DNA of 64,000 nt from Treponema sp. (GCA_016294035.1 JAEDCT010000007.1:1-64000); one strand, 5' to 3'. Numbered from the stretch's first letter, positions 30,203-43,200 are shown. Made by a program: numbers and translations. The notes: generated by a model not told the origin, from the letters alone.

Positions 30203-31609
30203 TTAGATGCCGAGTTTTCTCATCTGTTCCTGCTCTTCTGCATAAGCCACATATTCAGCACGAATTTGATTTGATTTTACGATAATATTCCTGATCGTTG
30301 TAAGTTCCATTGTGATTCCACGAATCTTTGATCTTTCAAGTGGATTAACATTATTCTTGAAATACTCATCCAGAGCCACAAGCTGTGCAAAGAACTTATT
30401 ATTTTCAACAATCTGCTTGTTAAGATAGTCAAGAATTACTGCATCTGTCTGATTTTTTACTCTTGCATATCCAGTTGATTCCGGATTTGCGAAATTTGCA
30501 TAGCCCTTAATTTTCTTTGAAAGAGCCTCAACAAATTCATTGAATGCTATTGATTCCTTTCTCTTTGCATCTGTCTTCTTGTCTGTAATTGTAATTTCAT
30601 AGATAATTTCAGGATCAGGCAGCCCAAAAAGTCTTCTGAAAAGTCTTGCAAGCTTATCCCTGAATGTGTTTTTTTCACTCTGAAGAATTTCTGAATTTGC
30701 AATGATTTTCTGCAGAATTGCATTGAACTGATCTGAACTTGAGCCCAAAACAGACATACAGTTCATGAGAATCTCGTGAATGTCTATTTTCTTTTCCTTG
30801 CTTCCATTATCATAATTCTTAATGGCAACCTTGTCCAAAAGTGCTCTTTGAAGTTCTTCCTTATTTGGAGCAACTTCTTCACATGCAATCTCATTCAAGA
30901 TTTCATTTGGAACACCTTTTTTTCCGGCAACTGCAGTAAATGTCTTTCTTGCTTCTGCAACAAAACTTTCCACATTCTTGTAGGCGGCTTCCTTGTTAAA
31001 CTGAGGGCTTTCAAGAACATTCTTTCTTACTTCAACCTTGAACCTTTCCTTCTGGAATTCTGCAAGAGACTTCAGGACTTCATTAATATATGCCATGGCC
31101 TCCTGAGATTTTCCTACACTGTCCTTTAAAAGGCTCAATGCCATCTGCGGAGAATTTGCCTTGAGTTCGTTTAAGAGTGTGGCAAGGGCTCGTGTATTGC
31201 TTTTTGTTGAATTCTGAGTAAGGCTGTTCCAGGTGAACGTATTATTGTATTCAACCAGCTTTCGGATTCTTTCCATTGTGAGCTGATCAACAGAAAAACG
31301 CATATAATTACAAATGTAATCCAGCATGCTCTCATAATCACTCAAACGGATTCCAAGAACTTTCTGTCTTTCATTATCTGCAAAGGGAGTTGTATCCACA
31401 ACATTGATGTCAGCAATTTTATTTTCAGTCTTATATGGATCAGGGACAATAAGGGAACGCTTGACCAGGGCATCTATAATATTTCTGATGCAGGAAAGAT
31501 GAAGCCGATAGTTTTCCTGAGCCTTTGGAAGCTCAATGCTGTTGAACTGCTGCTCTCTTTCAAGAACTGCAAGAATAATCTTCTGATTGAAATTTTCGTT
31601 GTCTGCCAT
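30203..31609 (-). CDS. Conserved-looking helical protein of unknown function
   Basis: 468 residues from ATG 31609, preceded by AGGGA. The protein is almost entirely helical and highly charged, with no signal peptide or membrane helix. An early helical segment may be a small DNA- or protein-binding fold (YRLHLSCIRNIIDALVKRSL). The middle is rich in coiled-coil-like stretches (EARKTFTAVAGKKGVPNE, LQRALLDKVAIKNYDNGSKE), and the C-terminus ends LERSKIRGITMELTTIRNII, then AEEQEQMRKLGI. A short basic stretch (FRDKLARLFRRLFGLPDPE) precedes a domain with IYEITITDKKTDAKRKES. I do not recognise the family; it may be spirochaete-specific. It precedes the oligopeptide-binding gene by 14 bp. Confidence 0.75.
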   Translation of the reverse strand: MADNENFNQKIILAVLEREQQFNSIELPKAQENYRLHLSCIRNIIDALVKRSLIVPDPYKTENKIADINVVDTTPFADNERQKVLGIRLSDYESMLDYICNYMRFSVDQLTMERIRKLVEYNNTFTWNSLTQNSTKSNTRALATLLNELKANSPQMALSLLKDSVGKSQEAMAYINEVLKSLAEFQKERFKVEVRKNVLESPQFNKEAAYKNVESFVAEARKTFTAVAGKKGVPNEILNEIACEEVAPNKEELQRALLDKVAIKNYDNGSKEKKIDIHEILMNCMSVLGSSSDQFNAILQKIIANSEILQSEKNTFRDKLARLFRRLFGLPDPEIIYEITITDKKTDAKRKESIAFNEFVEALSKKIKGYANFANPESTGYARVKNQTDAVILDYLNKQIVENNKFFAQLVALDEYFKNNVNPLERSKIRGITMELTTIRNIIVKSNQIRAEYVAYAEEQEQMRKLGI

Positions 31610-31720
31610 AATATCCCTATTCATCTAACATACTATAGTTATTATAGTACATTATTTCACTTATTCTCTACATTATCGACATATTTTTTAATTAGCATTA
31701 GAACAACCGTAAAGCTTAGT

Positions 31721-32608
31721 TTATTCTTCTGACTTCATCTTGTTTATAAGTTCCGGATGATATTCAAAGTGCATGTTATCCCAGATGGCCCAGTAACCGC
31801 CCCAGATAAAACCTTCTTCTTCAAAAGCATCACGAACTTTCTTTGGCGGAATCCATCTGCGCTTTAAGGGAGTAAACATCCATCCCTTTGGATTTTTGTC
31901 CCGCGCCCATGCCCAGAAAACCTCACCACCATGATATTTTGTCGGAAGCACGTCAATTGCAATTCCCAGACTATGAAAAGACTTCCTGTTGGTTCCTTCA
32001 ATTCCGCGCCAGGCATAGGCATCTGCACTCTTAAGTTCTTCTATAAAAACTCTGACTTCTTTTGATTTTTTAGCCTGATTCCTGATTTTAGCCTCAACCC
32101 GCTTTAACGGAGCCTTGATTCTTTTGTGAACCGTAGTTGGCTTTCCAAGAAAAGTAGTCTTCACCAGGTTTGCCTCAAGAGACTTTCTTGTATGGCTTGA
32201 ATAAACTGCATCAAAAAAAAACATTGGCGTTCCTGCACCATTCTTACGGTTGCTTTTTGAAGTGAATTGCCGGAGCCGGTCTTTTTCTGATTCAGTCATT
32301 GTTGAAGGCTCACGCAGGACATTGGAATATTTGTAAATTATAGGCCAATACTGACTTTTGTTTTCAAGCTCAGACTTTGGAAGAAGAGATCCATTGCACC
32401 AGAACAGGTATTCCCGTTTTCCAGTATAAGGATTTGAGAAATTCACAACATAATCTCCAGCCACAAAATCATATTCAAGCTGAATATCAAGGTCTGGATA
32501 CGAGTCAATGAGAATCCTTATTTCCTTTTCAACTGAACTTTGCTGTGCAAATACAATCTGAGAAAACAGAAAAATAAATGGTATCAGTATGATGGCTCGA
32601 ATTTTCAT
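31721..32608 (-). CDS. Exported M15-family peptidase (VanY/carboxypeptidase-like)
   Basis: 295 residues with a signal peptide (MKIRAIILIPFIFLFSQIVFA, before QQS). The C-terminal domain carries the M15 zinc site: SFHSLGIAIDVLP (His-x6-Asp) near residue 208, and WDNMHFEYHPEL near 273 with the catalytic Glu and third ligand His. Members trim D-Ala or peptide ends of peptidoglycan, or act as L,D-endopeptidases. The N-terminal 170 residues are not assigned. It is likely periplasmic and involved in cell-wall remodelling. It is divergent from purB. Confidence 0.88.
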   Translation of the reverse strand: MKIRAIILIPFIFLFSQIVFAQQSSVEKEIRILIDSYPDLDIQLEYDFVAGDYVVNFSNPYTGKREYLFWCNGSLLPKSELENKSQYWPIIYKYSNVLREPSTMTESEKDRLRQFTSKSNRKNGAGTPMFFFDAVYSSHTRKSLEANLVKTTFLGKPTTVHKRIKAPLKRVEAKIRNQAKKSKEVRVFIEELKSADAYAWRGIEGTNRKSFHSLGIAIDVLPTKYHGGEVFWAWARDKNPKGWMFTPLKRRWIPPKKVRDAFEEEGFIWGGYWAIWDNMHFEYHPELINKMKSEE

Positions 32609-32665
32609 GGACCTATTGTAACTGTTTTTCTAGCCCCTTTGGAAGACCATGGATTCCGGGAATAA

Positions 32666-32694
32666 ATGACATTTTTATTTTAATTCAGTATAAT
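32666..32694 (+). promoter_or_regulatory. Sigma-70 promoter of purB
   Basis: ATGACA (32666-32671), a 17-bp spacer and a perfect TATAAT (32689-32694). The ATG with Shine-Dalgarno AGAGG follows 30 bp later, a normal leader. Confidence 0.75.
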
Positions 32695-32723
32695 TGTTCC
32701 ATCAATTTTTTTTAGAGGTTACT

Positions 32724-34160
32724 ATGGCATTGACTAGTGTTTCACCAATTGACGGTCGCTATGAAGGAAAGACTAAGTGTCTTAAGAATTATTTCAGCGA
32801 AATGGCTCTCATGAGATATCGCATTTACACAGAAATCAACTATCTTATCAAACTTCTTGAAACACCAATGCTCAAAAGTCGCGTAAAGTCGACTGTTGAT
32901 ACAGCTAAGCTTCGCTCAATCATTGAAATTACGGAAGAAGATGCAAAAATCATCAAGGCCTTTGAAACTACTGGTTACGACGGAACTCCTGCAACAAACC
33001 ACGATGTTAAGGCCATTGAATACTTTATCAAGCGAAAGATCAAGGAAATGGGAATGGACGAAATCCTTGAATACGTTCACTTTGCCTTGACTTCAGAAGA
33101 CATTAACAACATCAGCTACGGCCTTATGATTCGTGACGCTGTAAACAATGTTGTTGTTCCAGAAATTCTTTCAATCTATGGAAAGCTCTACAACCTCGCA
33201 GTTGAACACAAGGATCTTTCAATGCTTGCCCGCACACACGGTCAGCCAGCAACTCCAACAACTTTCGGTAAGGAAGTTCTCGTATTTGTAAACCGCATGA
33301 AAGAAGAACTTGTTCAACTTGGAAACATCGACATTCTTCTTAAGCTAAACGGTGCAACAGGCGGATTCAATGCACACAACTTTGTGTTCCCGGAATTTGA
33401 CTGGATCAACTTTAGTCACCAGCTCATCAATTCTTTCAATGCAGAAATCACTCCCCTTGACAATGAATACATGCATACAAAACCTTTGAAGGTTCGCTTT
33501 AACCCAATCACAGCACAGATTGAACCACATGATTCTTACCTGCGCGTATTTGACGACGTAAAGAGAATCAACAATATCCTTACAGACTTTGCAATGGATA
33601 CATGGCGCTACATTTCTGACGGATGGATCAAGCAGCGTGCAGTTGCAGGTGAAATTGGTTCTTCTGCAATGCCACACAAGGTTAACCCAATTGACTTTGA
33701 AAATGCTGAGGGAAACTTTGGCATGGCAAACGCAATGTTCGAATTCTTTGTACGCAAGCTTTGCATCAGCCGTTTGCAGCGTGACCTTACAGACTCAACT
33801 GTAGAACGCAACATGGGTTGTGCATTCGCTCACTCAATGATCGGTTACGCTTCACTCCAGAAGGGACTTGGCAAAATCGAGGTGAATGCCGCAAAGATTA
33901 CGGAAGCTTTGGAAACAACTCCTGAAGTTCTTGCAGAGGCATATCAGAACCTCTTGCGCATGAGCAATGTTGACAAGCCTTATGAAAGACTCAAGGAAAT
34001 TACTCGCGGTAAGAAAGTTACTATCGAAGACTTCCACAACTTGGCAAAAAATCTCGATGTTAGTGACGAAGTAAAAGCAAGGCTTCTTGCAGCAACACCA
34101 CTTACATACACAGGTTTGAGCGGTAAGATTGTGGAGCAGTTTGTTGCTAAGATTAACTAA
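32724..34160 (+). CDS. purB: Adenylosuccinate lyase
   Basis: 478 residues from ATG 32724 (Shine-Dalgarno AGAGG). It cleaves SAICAR and adenylosuccinate in purine synthesis. It begins MALTSVSPIDGRYEGKTKCL, as the E. coli-type long PurB does. Other landmarks are FALTSEDINNISYGLMI near 119, ARTHGQPATPTTFGKE near 163 with a catalytic His, and the signature loop GSSAMPHKVNPIDFENAEGN near 310 with the catalytic Ser. The next gene converges on it. A promoter and strong terminator frame it, so it is monocistronic. Confidence 0.96.
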   Translation: MALTSVSPIDGRYEGKTKCLKNYFSEMALMRYRIYTEINYLIKLLETPMLKSRVKSTVDTAKLRSIIEITEEDAKIIKAFETTGYDGTPATNHDVKAIEYFIKRKIKEMGMDEILEYVHFALTSEDINNISYGLMIRDAVNNVVVPEILSIYGKLYNLAVEHKDLSMLARTHGQPATPTTFGKEVLVFVNRMKEELVQLGNIDILLKLNGATGGFNAHNFVFPEFDWINFSHQLINSFNAEITPLDNEYMHTKPLKVRFNPITAQIEPHDSYLRVFDDVKRINNILTDFAMDTWRYISDGWIKQRAVAGEIGSSAMPHKVNPIDFENAEGNFGMANAMFEFFVRKLCISRLQRDLTDSTVERNMGCAFAHSMIGYASLQKGLGKIEVNAAKITEALETTPEVLAEAYQNLLRMSNVDKPYERLKEITRGKKVTIEDFHNLAKNLDVSDEVKARLLAATPLTYTGLSGKIVEQFVAKIN

Positions 34161-34172
34161 AGCAATAAGTGC

Positions 34173-34246
34173 AAACCACCAGGTTATCCCCGGCTATGAG
34201 TCGGGGATTTTTTTTCACGTAACTTTCAGATTTGACCCGGTGGTTT
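34173..34246 (+). terminator. purB terminator with an outer nested stem
   Basis: The core is ATCCCCG (34186-34192) and CGGGGAT (34202-34208) with a 9-nt loop and eight T, a classical intrinsic terminator. An outer pair AAACCACCAGGT (34173-34184) with ACCCGGTGGTTT (34235-34246), one mismatch, encloses it and the T-run. The outer stem may help block the convergent transcript from the giant gene. Confidence 0.85.
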
Positions 34247-34288
34247 CCACATCAATATGCCTGCAGGAAAAACCACAGGCAAAATCCA

Positions 34289-37200
34289 CTACTTCATCTG
34301 GGCTGTTTCAATACTGTAAGTTGCACCACTTCTTGTTGCATAACCTACGATTGGGTTTGAAGTACCGTTACCATATACAGTTCCCTCTGTATTAGTTGAA
34401 CTTCCGGTTGTAGTAGTAATACTTGACTTCAAATGCCCCTTAAGGTTTGTTCCATTTGTTGCAGTGTATTTCCACAAACCTACGTTAATCCTGTCGTTAA
34501 GAATACCTCCCAAGTTTGGCACAAGCTTAACTTCCCATGCACCAGTAAACTCAGTGTCTGAATTGGCACCATCAGCAGTGTAGCTAAAGTCTGCCCCTTC
34601 TTCTGGATCAGCAAGATATGCAATCTTTGCACGACCCTGCTTTGCTCCCATGTAATATGAGATCACAGGAACTGCACGCTCAACAGTTGATCCACCGACA
34701 GAAATTGTCTTAACGTAAGTTTCAATTGAAAGTCCCTGTCCAACAGTATCATAGTTATCAACTGTAACAATATCATTCATATCGAATGCAGCATTGTATT
34801 GGCTAAGATATGCATATTTAACAGCACCATCTACATAACCTGCAATATGGATTCCTCCAAGTGCATCAACAGCAATCTGACAGTGTTCACCACCTTCACT
34901 GAAGATCTTGATTGGAGTTCTCCATGATCCAGCTGAAGGTGTTGGGCTTGAACCTTCACCCAAGTCTTTTCCTGCTCCTGGATTTACGACATAGCTGTAG
35001 TAACAGTCAACACCATCATACCAGACAGCAACAAGCTTATCTTCAGAATATGTAGTTCCCGGAATAACTGCAATTGAAACATATTCACCGGCACTATAAT
35101 TAGTATCATAGTATCTTGCATTAGCCTGACCAGATGTACCAGACAATACTTTCTGATAGTCCTTTCCAGCAATAAGGCTGAATTTGTCATTATTTACTTC
35201 AAATGCAAGTTTTGCATTATTACCACCCCAGTCGCTCAACCTGGCTAATTGCAGATAACCGTCCTTGTAAGAATATCCATAGTTATCTGTGAAATCACCG
35301 AATTCACCCTTGTTAGATGGAGCAGTTTCTCCACAGCGAAGCCTTATCTGTCCCTGAATTACGTCTACGTAAGCAAGGTAAACTGATGTATTTTGTCCGT
35401 GAACTGCAGTAGTAATTGAAGGACTTCTGAATCTGTATACATCAGGATATCCAGAATTAACCATTGCTCCCTGAGCAACTATACCTGTTGGAATACCCAT
35501 AGAATCAATTCTCAGACCACCTTTACCATTGTAGTTTGCATCCTTGTTATTAGTACTAATATCATTCTTCCACAAACTTGAGAACAATGTAAATCTACCT
35601 GCCAATGGATAGCTTGGCTCAGTATCAAGACCTGCTGCAGTACCGAATGAACGTCCAAGATCATCGTATGTGAAGCTTACATAACGGTAATCTGCATAGT
35701 TCTTCTGATACAATCTGTATGACAATGTATCATCACCCATGCTGAAGAAATCTGAACCGTTAACAAAGGCAAATCCTACCTTATCATTAACCTGGTTGAT
35801 CTTCATTGTAGGCTCAAGGATTGTACTCTTCTCTGGCATTGCAGCACGTGGAGTAATATGCCATACGTCAACTACAAGATCATCTGTAAGAAGAAGGTTA
35901 TTGTCTCCGTTACTCTGGCTGTTGTAGTAGTATTCAAGATCATCGGCATCAGCTTCCTTGAGAGGCTTAACTACTGTTGAAGCACCGGAAGACTTTGTTA
36001 CTGTCATTCCGTTAGCATCATTGCTGTTGGCATTGTTCAAAGATTCAATGTTGTTAACCTTTACAGTCCACTTACCAGACACAAGATTTCCTACAGCAAC
36101 TTTACCATTTGAAACTGTTGCCGTGTTGCCCTTTTCATCAGCAACTGTAGCTGTTGCTCCAAGGTTAAATCCTGTCAGGTCAAGAGTTTCTGTATCTCCA
36201 ACACCATAGTGCCCAAGAGCAGTTCTGCTGTAAACTGAAGGTGTCTTTGTCTTGAGTGAAGAAAGTTTAGTAGTAACACCTGTTACGTATGGAACAATAT
36301 CCATCTGATAAGAAGGTCTGTTGTACTTTCCATCAGTTGTATCAGTCAATGCACTTGTTGTGCTTGTTTTATTTTTGCTCATATCAAGTGCAACAACTGA
36401 AAGTGACTGGTTAAGATTACAGTTAACCTTTTCTGTGTCAATAGAAAGTTCCCATGCAACCTTGTGTCCTGTCTGACCGTAATATGCATCAGATACTGCA
36501 AATATATCATCATTGTCATCAACTGAATTGAGAATCTTGAATTCCCATCCGTCAGTTGCCATTGTTGCCGCTGCCATTGTCCATTCACGAGTTGTTGAAT
36601 TGTATCTTGCAGCACATGCATATCCTGCCGGATCACCAGTTTCGTCTGCAGCTGAATTAGCAAATGACATATTTGAGAACTTAACAAATATTCCACTGAG
36701 ACATACGTCATCGTAAGAAACTCCACGGAATACAACCTTTCCAGAAACCTTAGGATCAGCACCGTACTTTGTCTTAAGTCCAGCCGGAAGATCATCTTCA
36801 AGTTCAATATGTCCGTTTACTTCCTTACCTTCCTTTCCAGGTGTCTGGTAAATCGAGTTGAGTTTCTTAGACTTCCAGAAGAATGGGCGGACATCAACTG
36901 TTGGGGCATTTCCGTCAACAAGATCAAGAGTGAAATCAGTTACGTAGAGAACTGCACACTGGCTGTTTGTTCCCTGAACTGTTTCATCTGTTTCATCCCA
37001 GAATGTGAATGACATTGCCTTGTTTACGCCATCACCTGCTGCTGTAGGAGCAGATCCACCATTGAGATCATTGTTTGTAAGAACAAATGCAGGCTGCTCA
37101 TAATCTGAAGAAACCGCTGCCCTTGCAAGACCAATCACAGTTGAAGCTGCCTGATCAAAGAGCTTTGCAAGAGTTGATGCTGCCTTAGTTACTGGATCAG

Positions 37201-40200
37201 AAGATGCGGCATCTTTCTTGAATGACATCTTGAGGGTTCCGTTTCCACCAATAACTTCTGGAACAACTGCAAGACCATTCTTGATTGTGAACAATCCATT
37301 AGGTGATGTCCTTGTTGCCAGAGTCTTCGTATCTACGGCACCTTCTTCGTCATACCAGCTGTATTCTACGAATTCATCATCATCGAATTTTGTGCTTCTA
37401 TCAATATTAGTACCAAGATAAACCTTTGCAATACGAGGCGCACTATTTGAAACGTAGATATCCTTTGTAGTTGCACTGATGTTACCTGCAGCATCAATTG
37501 CAAGAATTGTGAGGGTTGCAGGACCATCCGGAAGGTTGATTGAGTGAATACTTGCCGTCCAGTCATAGTTTGGCTTAGCCTTATGGAGGTTTTCTGGCAT
37601 TTCGTCACCGTCATCACTTGAACGATCGAATGTGAATGAGTGGCCTGTCTTTGTTGCCACAGTTTCAGAAGCTGCATTATCAACTACCTGACCATAGATG
37701 AATGTTACACTTTTAGCATTACCGTCAGTATTTGAATTGAATGTAACTGTGTTTCCGCTGATTGATTCAATACGTCTGTACTTACCACCAATGTAGATGA
37801 GCCCACCTACTCTAATGTGAGTATCTGTTGATGGATTTACACCACTTGTTACAGTAAATGAGTTCTTTTCTGTCTGAACACCAGTTGCAGTTTTTCCGTA
37901 AACTGTTGCACCGTCTTCTTTTCTTGTTGCAAGTCCAGTAAGAGGAACCTTTGCATCATCAGTGCTTGTATTATAAGTCATCGGGTCAAGGAAGACCTTA
38001 TTTGCAATAGTTGCACCATTTACCTTGTCGCCACGACTGAAGAAGAAGAGAACTGTTTCAAGTCCTGAGCCTGCTTCAATAATGTCACCTTCAATAGTAT
38101 ATGTATAAGACTTTTCAACAACCTTTGTGTTTGTTGTAATTTCATCTCCATTACCCTTGAGAGTCTTGATTTCTGGAGCAGTATTGTCAATATAGAATTC
38201 GAATGACTGCTTGAATGAGTGAGGTGTACTGTCTCCTGTATCCTCTGCTTCAATTGTATACGTAACAGAAGTCTTTCCAGCTGCAAGATCCTTCTTGATT
38301 GGGATCCATACTCTGAATCCATTTCTACCAGAAGGAGTAATTGCCTTCTTGTAAAGTGTTGTTGAGCTTCCTGTTACCTTAATTGATGATTCATTAATGT
38401 TATTTTCATCAGTAATATCTGCCTGGATGAACCACTGTCCCTTGAGGTATTTTCCGTCCTTGCATTCGTCTGTTCCAGCTGGTGTCTTTCCATCGAGAGC
38501 AGTTGCAGTTACGCTTGCTGCAAATCCATCGGCAATATCTGAATACTGAACGAGAGTAAATTCTGCTGTAGGAGCACTGTTATCAATGCGGATATTAATT
38601 GGGTTAGACCATGCACCAACCTTTCCTTCTGCGTTGACACCACATGCGCGAACAATAATCTTGTTAACCTGACCGGCTTCAGATGGATTCATTTTTCCAT
38701 TTGCATTGATATTGAGATACCATGACGATGAAGTTGACTTTGCTTCAATACCCCACCAAGCATTCTTATCTGCAGTAGTTGCAAATCCGTTCAAGATTCC
38801 AGCACCGTCTGCATCCTTAACATTTTCAAATGCATAGGTTCCAGTTGCCTTGGTTTTATCTGCATCATTGAATTTTCCATTTGCATCAGCAACCTGAACA
38901 TAAACCTTGCTCAATGTTGTTGTTCCAGACGGAATTTCTGCAGAACCTGTAAGACGAATAGTTCCACCAAGAGTTACGTATCCCTTTGCAGTAAGCTTGT
39001 AGTCTGGATCTACCAGCTCAACATCATTCTTCTTTTCATAGTTTTCTGTTGTTGGATATGTAAAGTCAATCTTTGGCTTGTCACCATCCGGGTTATGATT
39101 GATTGCAAAGTCTCTTACAACTGTAATGTTACCAAGATTATCTGCTGCAACAACATATACCGGAATTTTCCACAATCCGTTTACTTCTGTTGAGAAGTCA
39201 CTTGTGTCATAAGTTGAGAATTTATAGAACTTATCCTTGTCTTCTGCAAACTTAAACGTCCAGATCTTTTCATCACCATCAGAAATATTTGTGAGGAGTC
39301 CACCAGACTTAAGGGCTGCAAGTTCTGCAGGTGTATATGTCTTATCCTCAAAATTTGTCAGTGCTGCAATCTGGTCATCTGTGAGAGAAACCTGAGTCTT
39401 CATTGGAATGAAGATCTTTGTGTAATCCATGTCTGCAGAACCGTTATCATAAGATGTACCTACGATATCAATTGAACCTGTCTTTTCTGCATTGTTTGCA
39501 GGACTTGTAATTGAAACGGTTGGCTTCTTGTTGTCCAGAGTGAATGCATAGGTACCATTACCCTTAAGGCCACAACCATCCCAAATATCAACCACAACAT
39601 TGATTGTTCCTGCCAGGTCTTCAAATTTTGCATCAGAAAGATCAATTGCAGGAATTGAAAGCTTAGTTTCAGAACCAGTTACAGTTACATTTGTTGCTGT
39701 AAGCTTTGTATAATCTGCATCTGGATAATCCGTTGCGGAAACTGTTCCATATTTGTATTTTCCGACTACAGTTTCGCCACATTTTGCACTAACTGCAATT
39801 CCTCTGATTCCACTTGAATCTTCTGCCTTAACCACAAGTTCAATCTTCTGATTTTTCTTTCCACCTACAACAAGACTTGTTGATGGAGATTTATCTGCTG
39901 TGGTTTTAGTTCCCGTTGAATCAAATGTAGAAACCAGAACATCAGATACACTTGGACTTGTTTTGTCTGATACGTACGAAAGTGCAGAAGAATTGTTTTC
40001 GGCATCAGATGACTTGTACTGGAAATATGGCTGCAGGAGAGTACTTGCATTGTTTGTGTAGAACTTTGCACCAGCATTATCCTCAACATAGAAGTAAACT
40101 GTCTTTGTGCCATCAGCAAAATCACTAGGAGTAAATGTCCAGTCACCGCTGGCCTTCTTGAGAGTTGTTGTTCCATAGTTGTCTGTACCAGACCATGTAA

Positions 40201-43200
40201 TAGTTCCATTATTTTCTGAGTATACGGCTGTTTTTCCGTCACCGAATGTAACAGTTTTTGTTGTTGTATCAACTGCAGTTATTTTCTTTTCTGCAGCAAT
40301 CAAAAGAGAAACTACATTTGTTGCCGTAGAATCATCATCCTTGATTGATCCTGAAATCTGGGCATTTGTTCCGTACATAAGAACATAGTTTGGATCAGCA
40401 TCAGCTACATCTTCGTTCAAGTCAGTAATGTTTGTAACCTGAAGTGTCGGGCGGTCCTTGTTCATATCTACGGTAAATGTAATTGCCTTGCTCAAATCCC
40501 AGGTGTACTTAACATTTCCACTTGCATCTGGATCTCCAATCGTAAAGGCATTGCAGTTACCTGCAGCATCCCTTACAACAGGAAGAATATAGAGAGTAGA
40601 CTTACCAAGACTTGCTCCAGTTGCTTTTGATGCTGAGTTTTCACCACCAGCTGTATTGAAGTTGAAATTCTTGAATGACCAGTTATAGATCTTGTTTGCC
40701 TGTGTGTATCCGCCAAGTACAGGTGTTTTTTCTGGATCTGAATCAAGAGGAATTTCTGTCCAGCCTCTTCTTGTGAGTTCGGCTACAGAAGCATCATTTG
40801 TTGTCGAGAATGTTGCTGAATTTCCTGTTCCCCACTTGCTTGTTGCATAGAACAACTGGATTGAAGCTGGAGAGTTTGCTTCATCAACAGTTCCCGAAAT
40901 ATCATTGATTCCGTTTATGTCAGCACTTGCTGTTGTAATTGTTGGCACAGGAGCAATATCATCCTTGAGGAATGAAAGAATATTGTTTGGTGCGCTTGAA
41001 CCTGCAACGTCAGTTACAACGGCCTTGAGAGATCCATCAACAATTTTTGTGTTGCTGAATTCTGCCTTCCATCCTGTAATTGCAGTCTTGTTTGTAACTG
41101 TTGAATATGAAACATAAGCTGCTCCCTTTGCCTTTTCCCAGTCAGTAAGAGTATCAGCTGATGTTGTGTAAAGGAGTGAACTTGGAGCCACATCTTTTCC
41201 GTTAAGAGTGAATTCAATTGAACCAACACCAGAAGCAGGGTCAGTGATTGTACCATACAGAATTACCTTCTGCTTTCCGTTTACAGTTACAGTTCCGCTT
41301 GCCTTTGACGATGTAACGCCATTGTCTGTTGAGACAAAGTTTCCTGCAAATATAGGAGAATCCGTATCAACCTGAATCTTTATCCTGTTATCAGTACTCC
41401 TGTTTCCGTTCTGATCAGAATCCTTTGAGTTGTCTTCTGCAGTAAATGTAATGTAGTTAACACCATTCTTGAATTTTGAAACCTGAGAGCTGAACTTATA
41501 GATTCCGTTTCCGTCAGTTGTAGTTGTAAGTGAGCCTGTTGCTGATGGTGTCAATACAGCTGGAGTCTCTCCCTCTGCTGAAGTTTCCTCAAATTCAAGT
41601 TTGTAGTCAACTTTCTTAACACCAGCAACTGTATCAGTGTAGAATCCTGTGAGAACCAGGTCTGTTGCCGAATACCAGCTTGTGTTTCCATCATGAACTG
41701 TGTCAGCACCATCCTTTCTAACCTTGAATGCATAGTCATTTTTTGCATTGTCTGTTGTTATGACTGGTTTTTCACTATCGATTGTATATGTGTATTCTGC
41801 TGTTGAAGTCTGACCAAAGATGTCCTTTGCAGAATAAGTAACTTTGATTTCTGTACCAGAAGCAACTGCATCAGCTGTTACAAGAGGATGAGTAAAGTTC
41901 CTGGTTTTTCCTGAACCAGAAATTGACAGTGGAGCAAGAGGAGTTGGTGTTGCTGCCCTGTTATCTGTTGCAGTAACAGTGAAATCCACACCTGAAGAAA
42001 CTGTTCCAAAAATATTTACATCTGCAAGATGCTGGAAGTATGAACCGCTTGATGTAGTAACGGCAATTTTTGGTGAGCCTGATACAACACCTACATTGTA
42101 TGCATTGCGTGTCTGGCTGTAAGAAGTATCGCTGTATGTCTGGTTTCCTTCAGTATCAAATGCAGTAATGCGGATTTCGTAAATTCCTTCTGCTTGTGGA
42201 AGTTCATAGCTGAAGGATGCAGTTGTAGAAGATCCGGAAGCAACTGTCTTTTCTGTAGAATATGAAGCATCAGGTGTCGGATAAATCATCTTGTATGCAA
42301 CAGTTACCTTTGCAACACCATCATCATCAGTTACAAGACCGCTGATTGTATTGTTGCTTGTTGTTCCAAAGAGGTTTCCATTGTCTACAGGTTCACCAGA
42401 TTCCCAGCTGTAACCTATTCCGTTGATGCTGTCTGCGTTGTCACCGCTTGTACCCTTTGCAGTGTGAGTCTTTTCTGTATCAAAATTGTTTGGCTTGATT
42501 ACCGGACGGTCTGTTTCCTGGTTAACGAAAAGAGCTCCAGTAACACCATTCTTTTCCAGGTTATATTGTGTACTTGAGTAAGTCTTCTTGTTTCCGGCAA
42601 CATCTTCTGCTTCAAGTTCAACAAAGATATCTTTGGTGATTGCTGCAGTATCAATTTTAATTGTCCAGTTGTTGAGGTCAGAGTTAACCGCAAATGAACC
42701 GGCTGCTGCTGTTGATTCCCTGAGAGCTCCAGTAATTGTTCCAGATGACTTTAATGTTCCTGTGCTGTCAGTTCCCTCGTAAACTTTGTAGCTTAGTTTT
42801 GCAAGTTCATAGTTGTCGCTTGACTTACCTGCAATAGAAATCTCTCCGTTTACATAAACTTTTCCAGTAGCATCAAATCCCTTAACGTTTGGAGTAATTG
42901 AAGTAATTGAAACTTCCGGCAATGTATTGTCTACAGTATATGTGAGTGTTGCCTGACCTGTCTGCCCGTAAATGTCTGTTACAACATATTCTGATGTGTG
43001 ACGACCTGTTGCAGCAGCAGCAATAACTGTATCAGTAAATGGAATATCTGTTCCGTAGTTTACTCCAGTAAACTTAAGCTCTGGTGTGTTTGATCCTCCA
43101 GAAAGTGTTGAGGCTGTCTTTGAAGTTACAGTACCATTTACAGAAACTTTATCGCCAGTCTTGTAATATTCCTTTTCTGCTGCAAGAGCAATTGTTGGAG

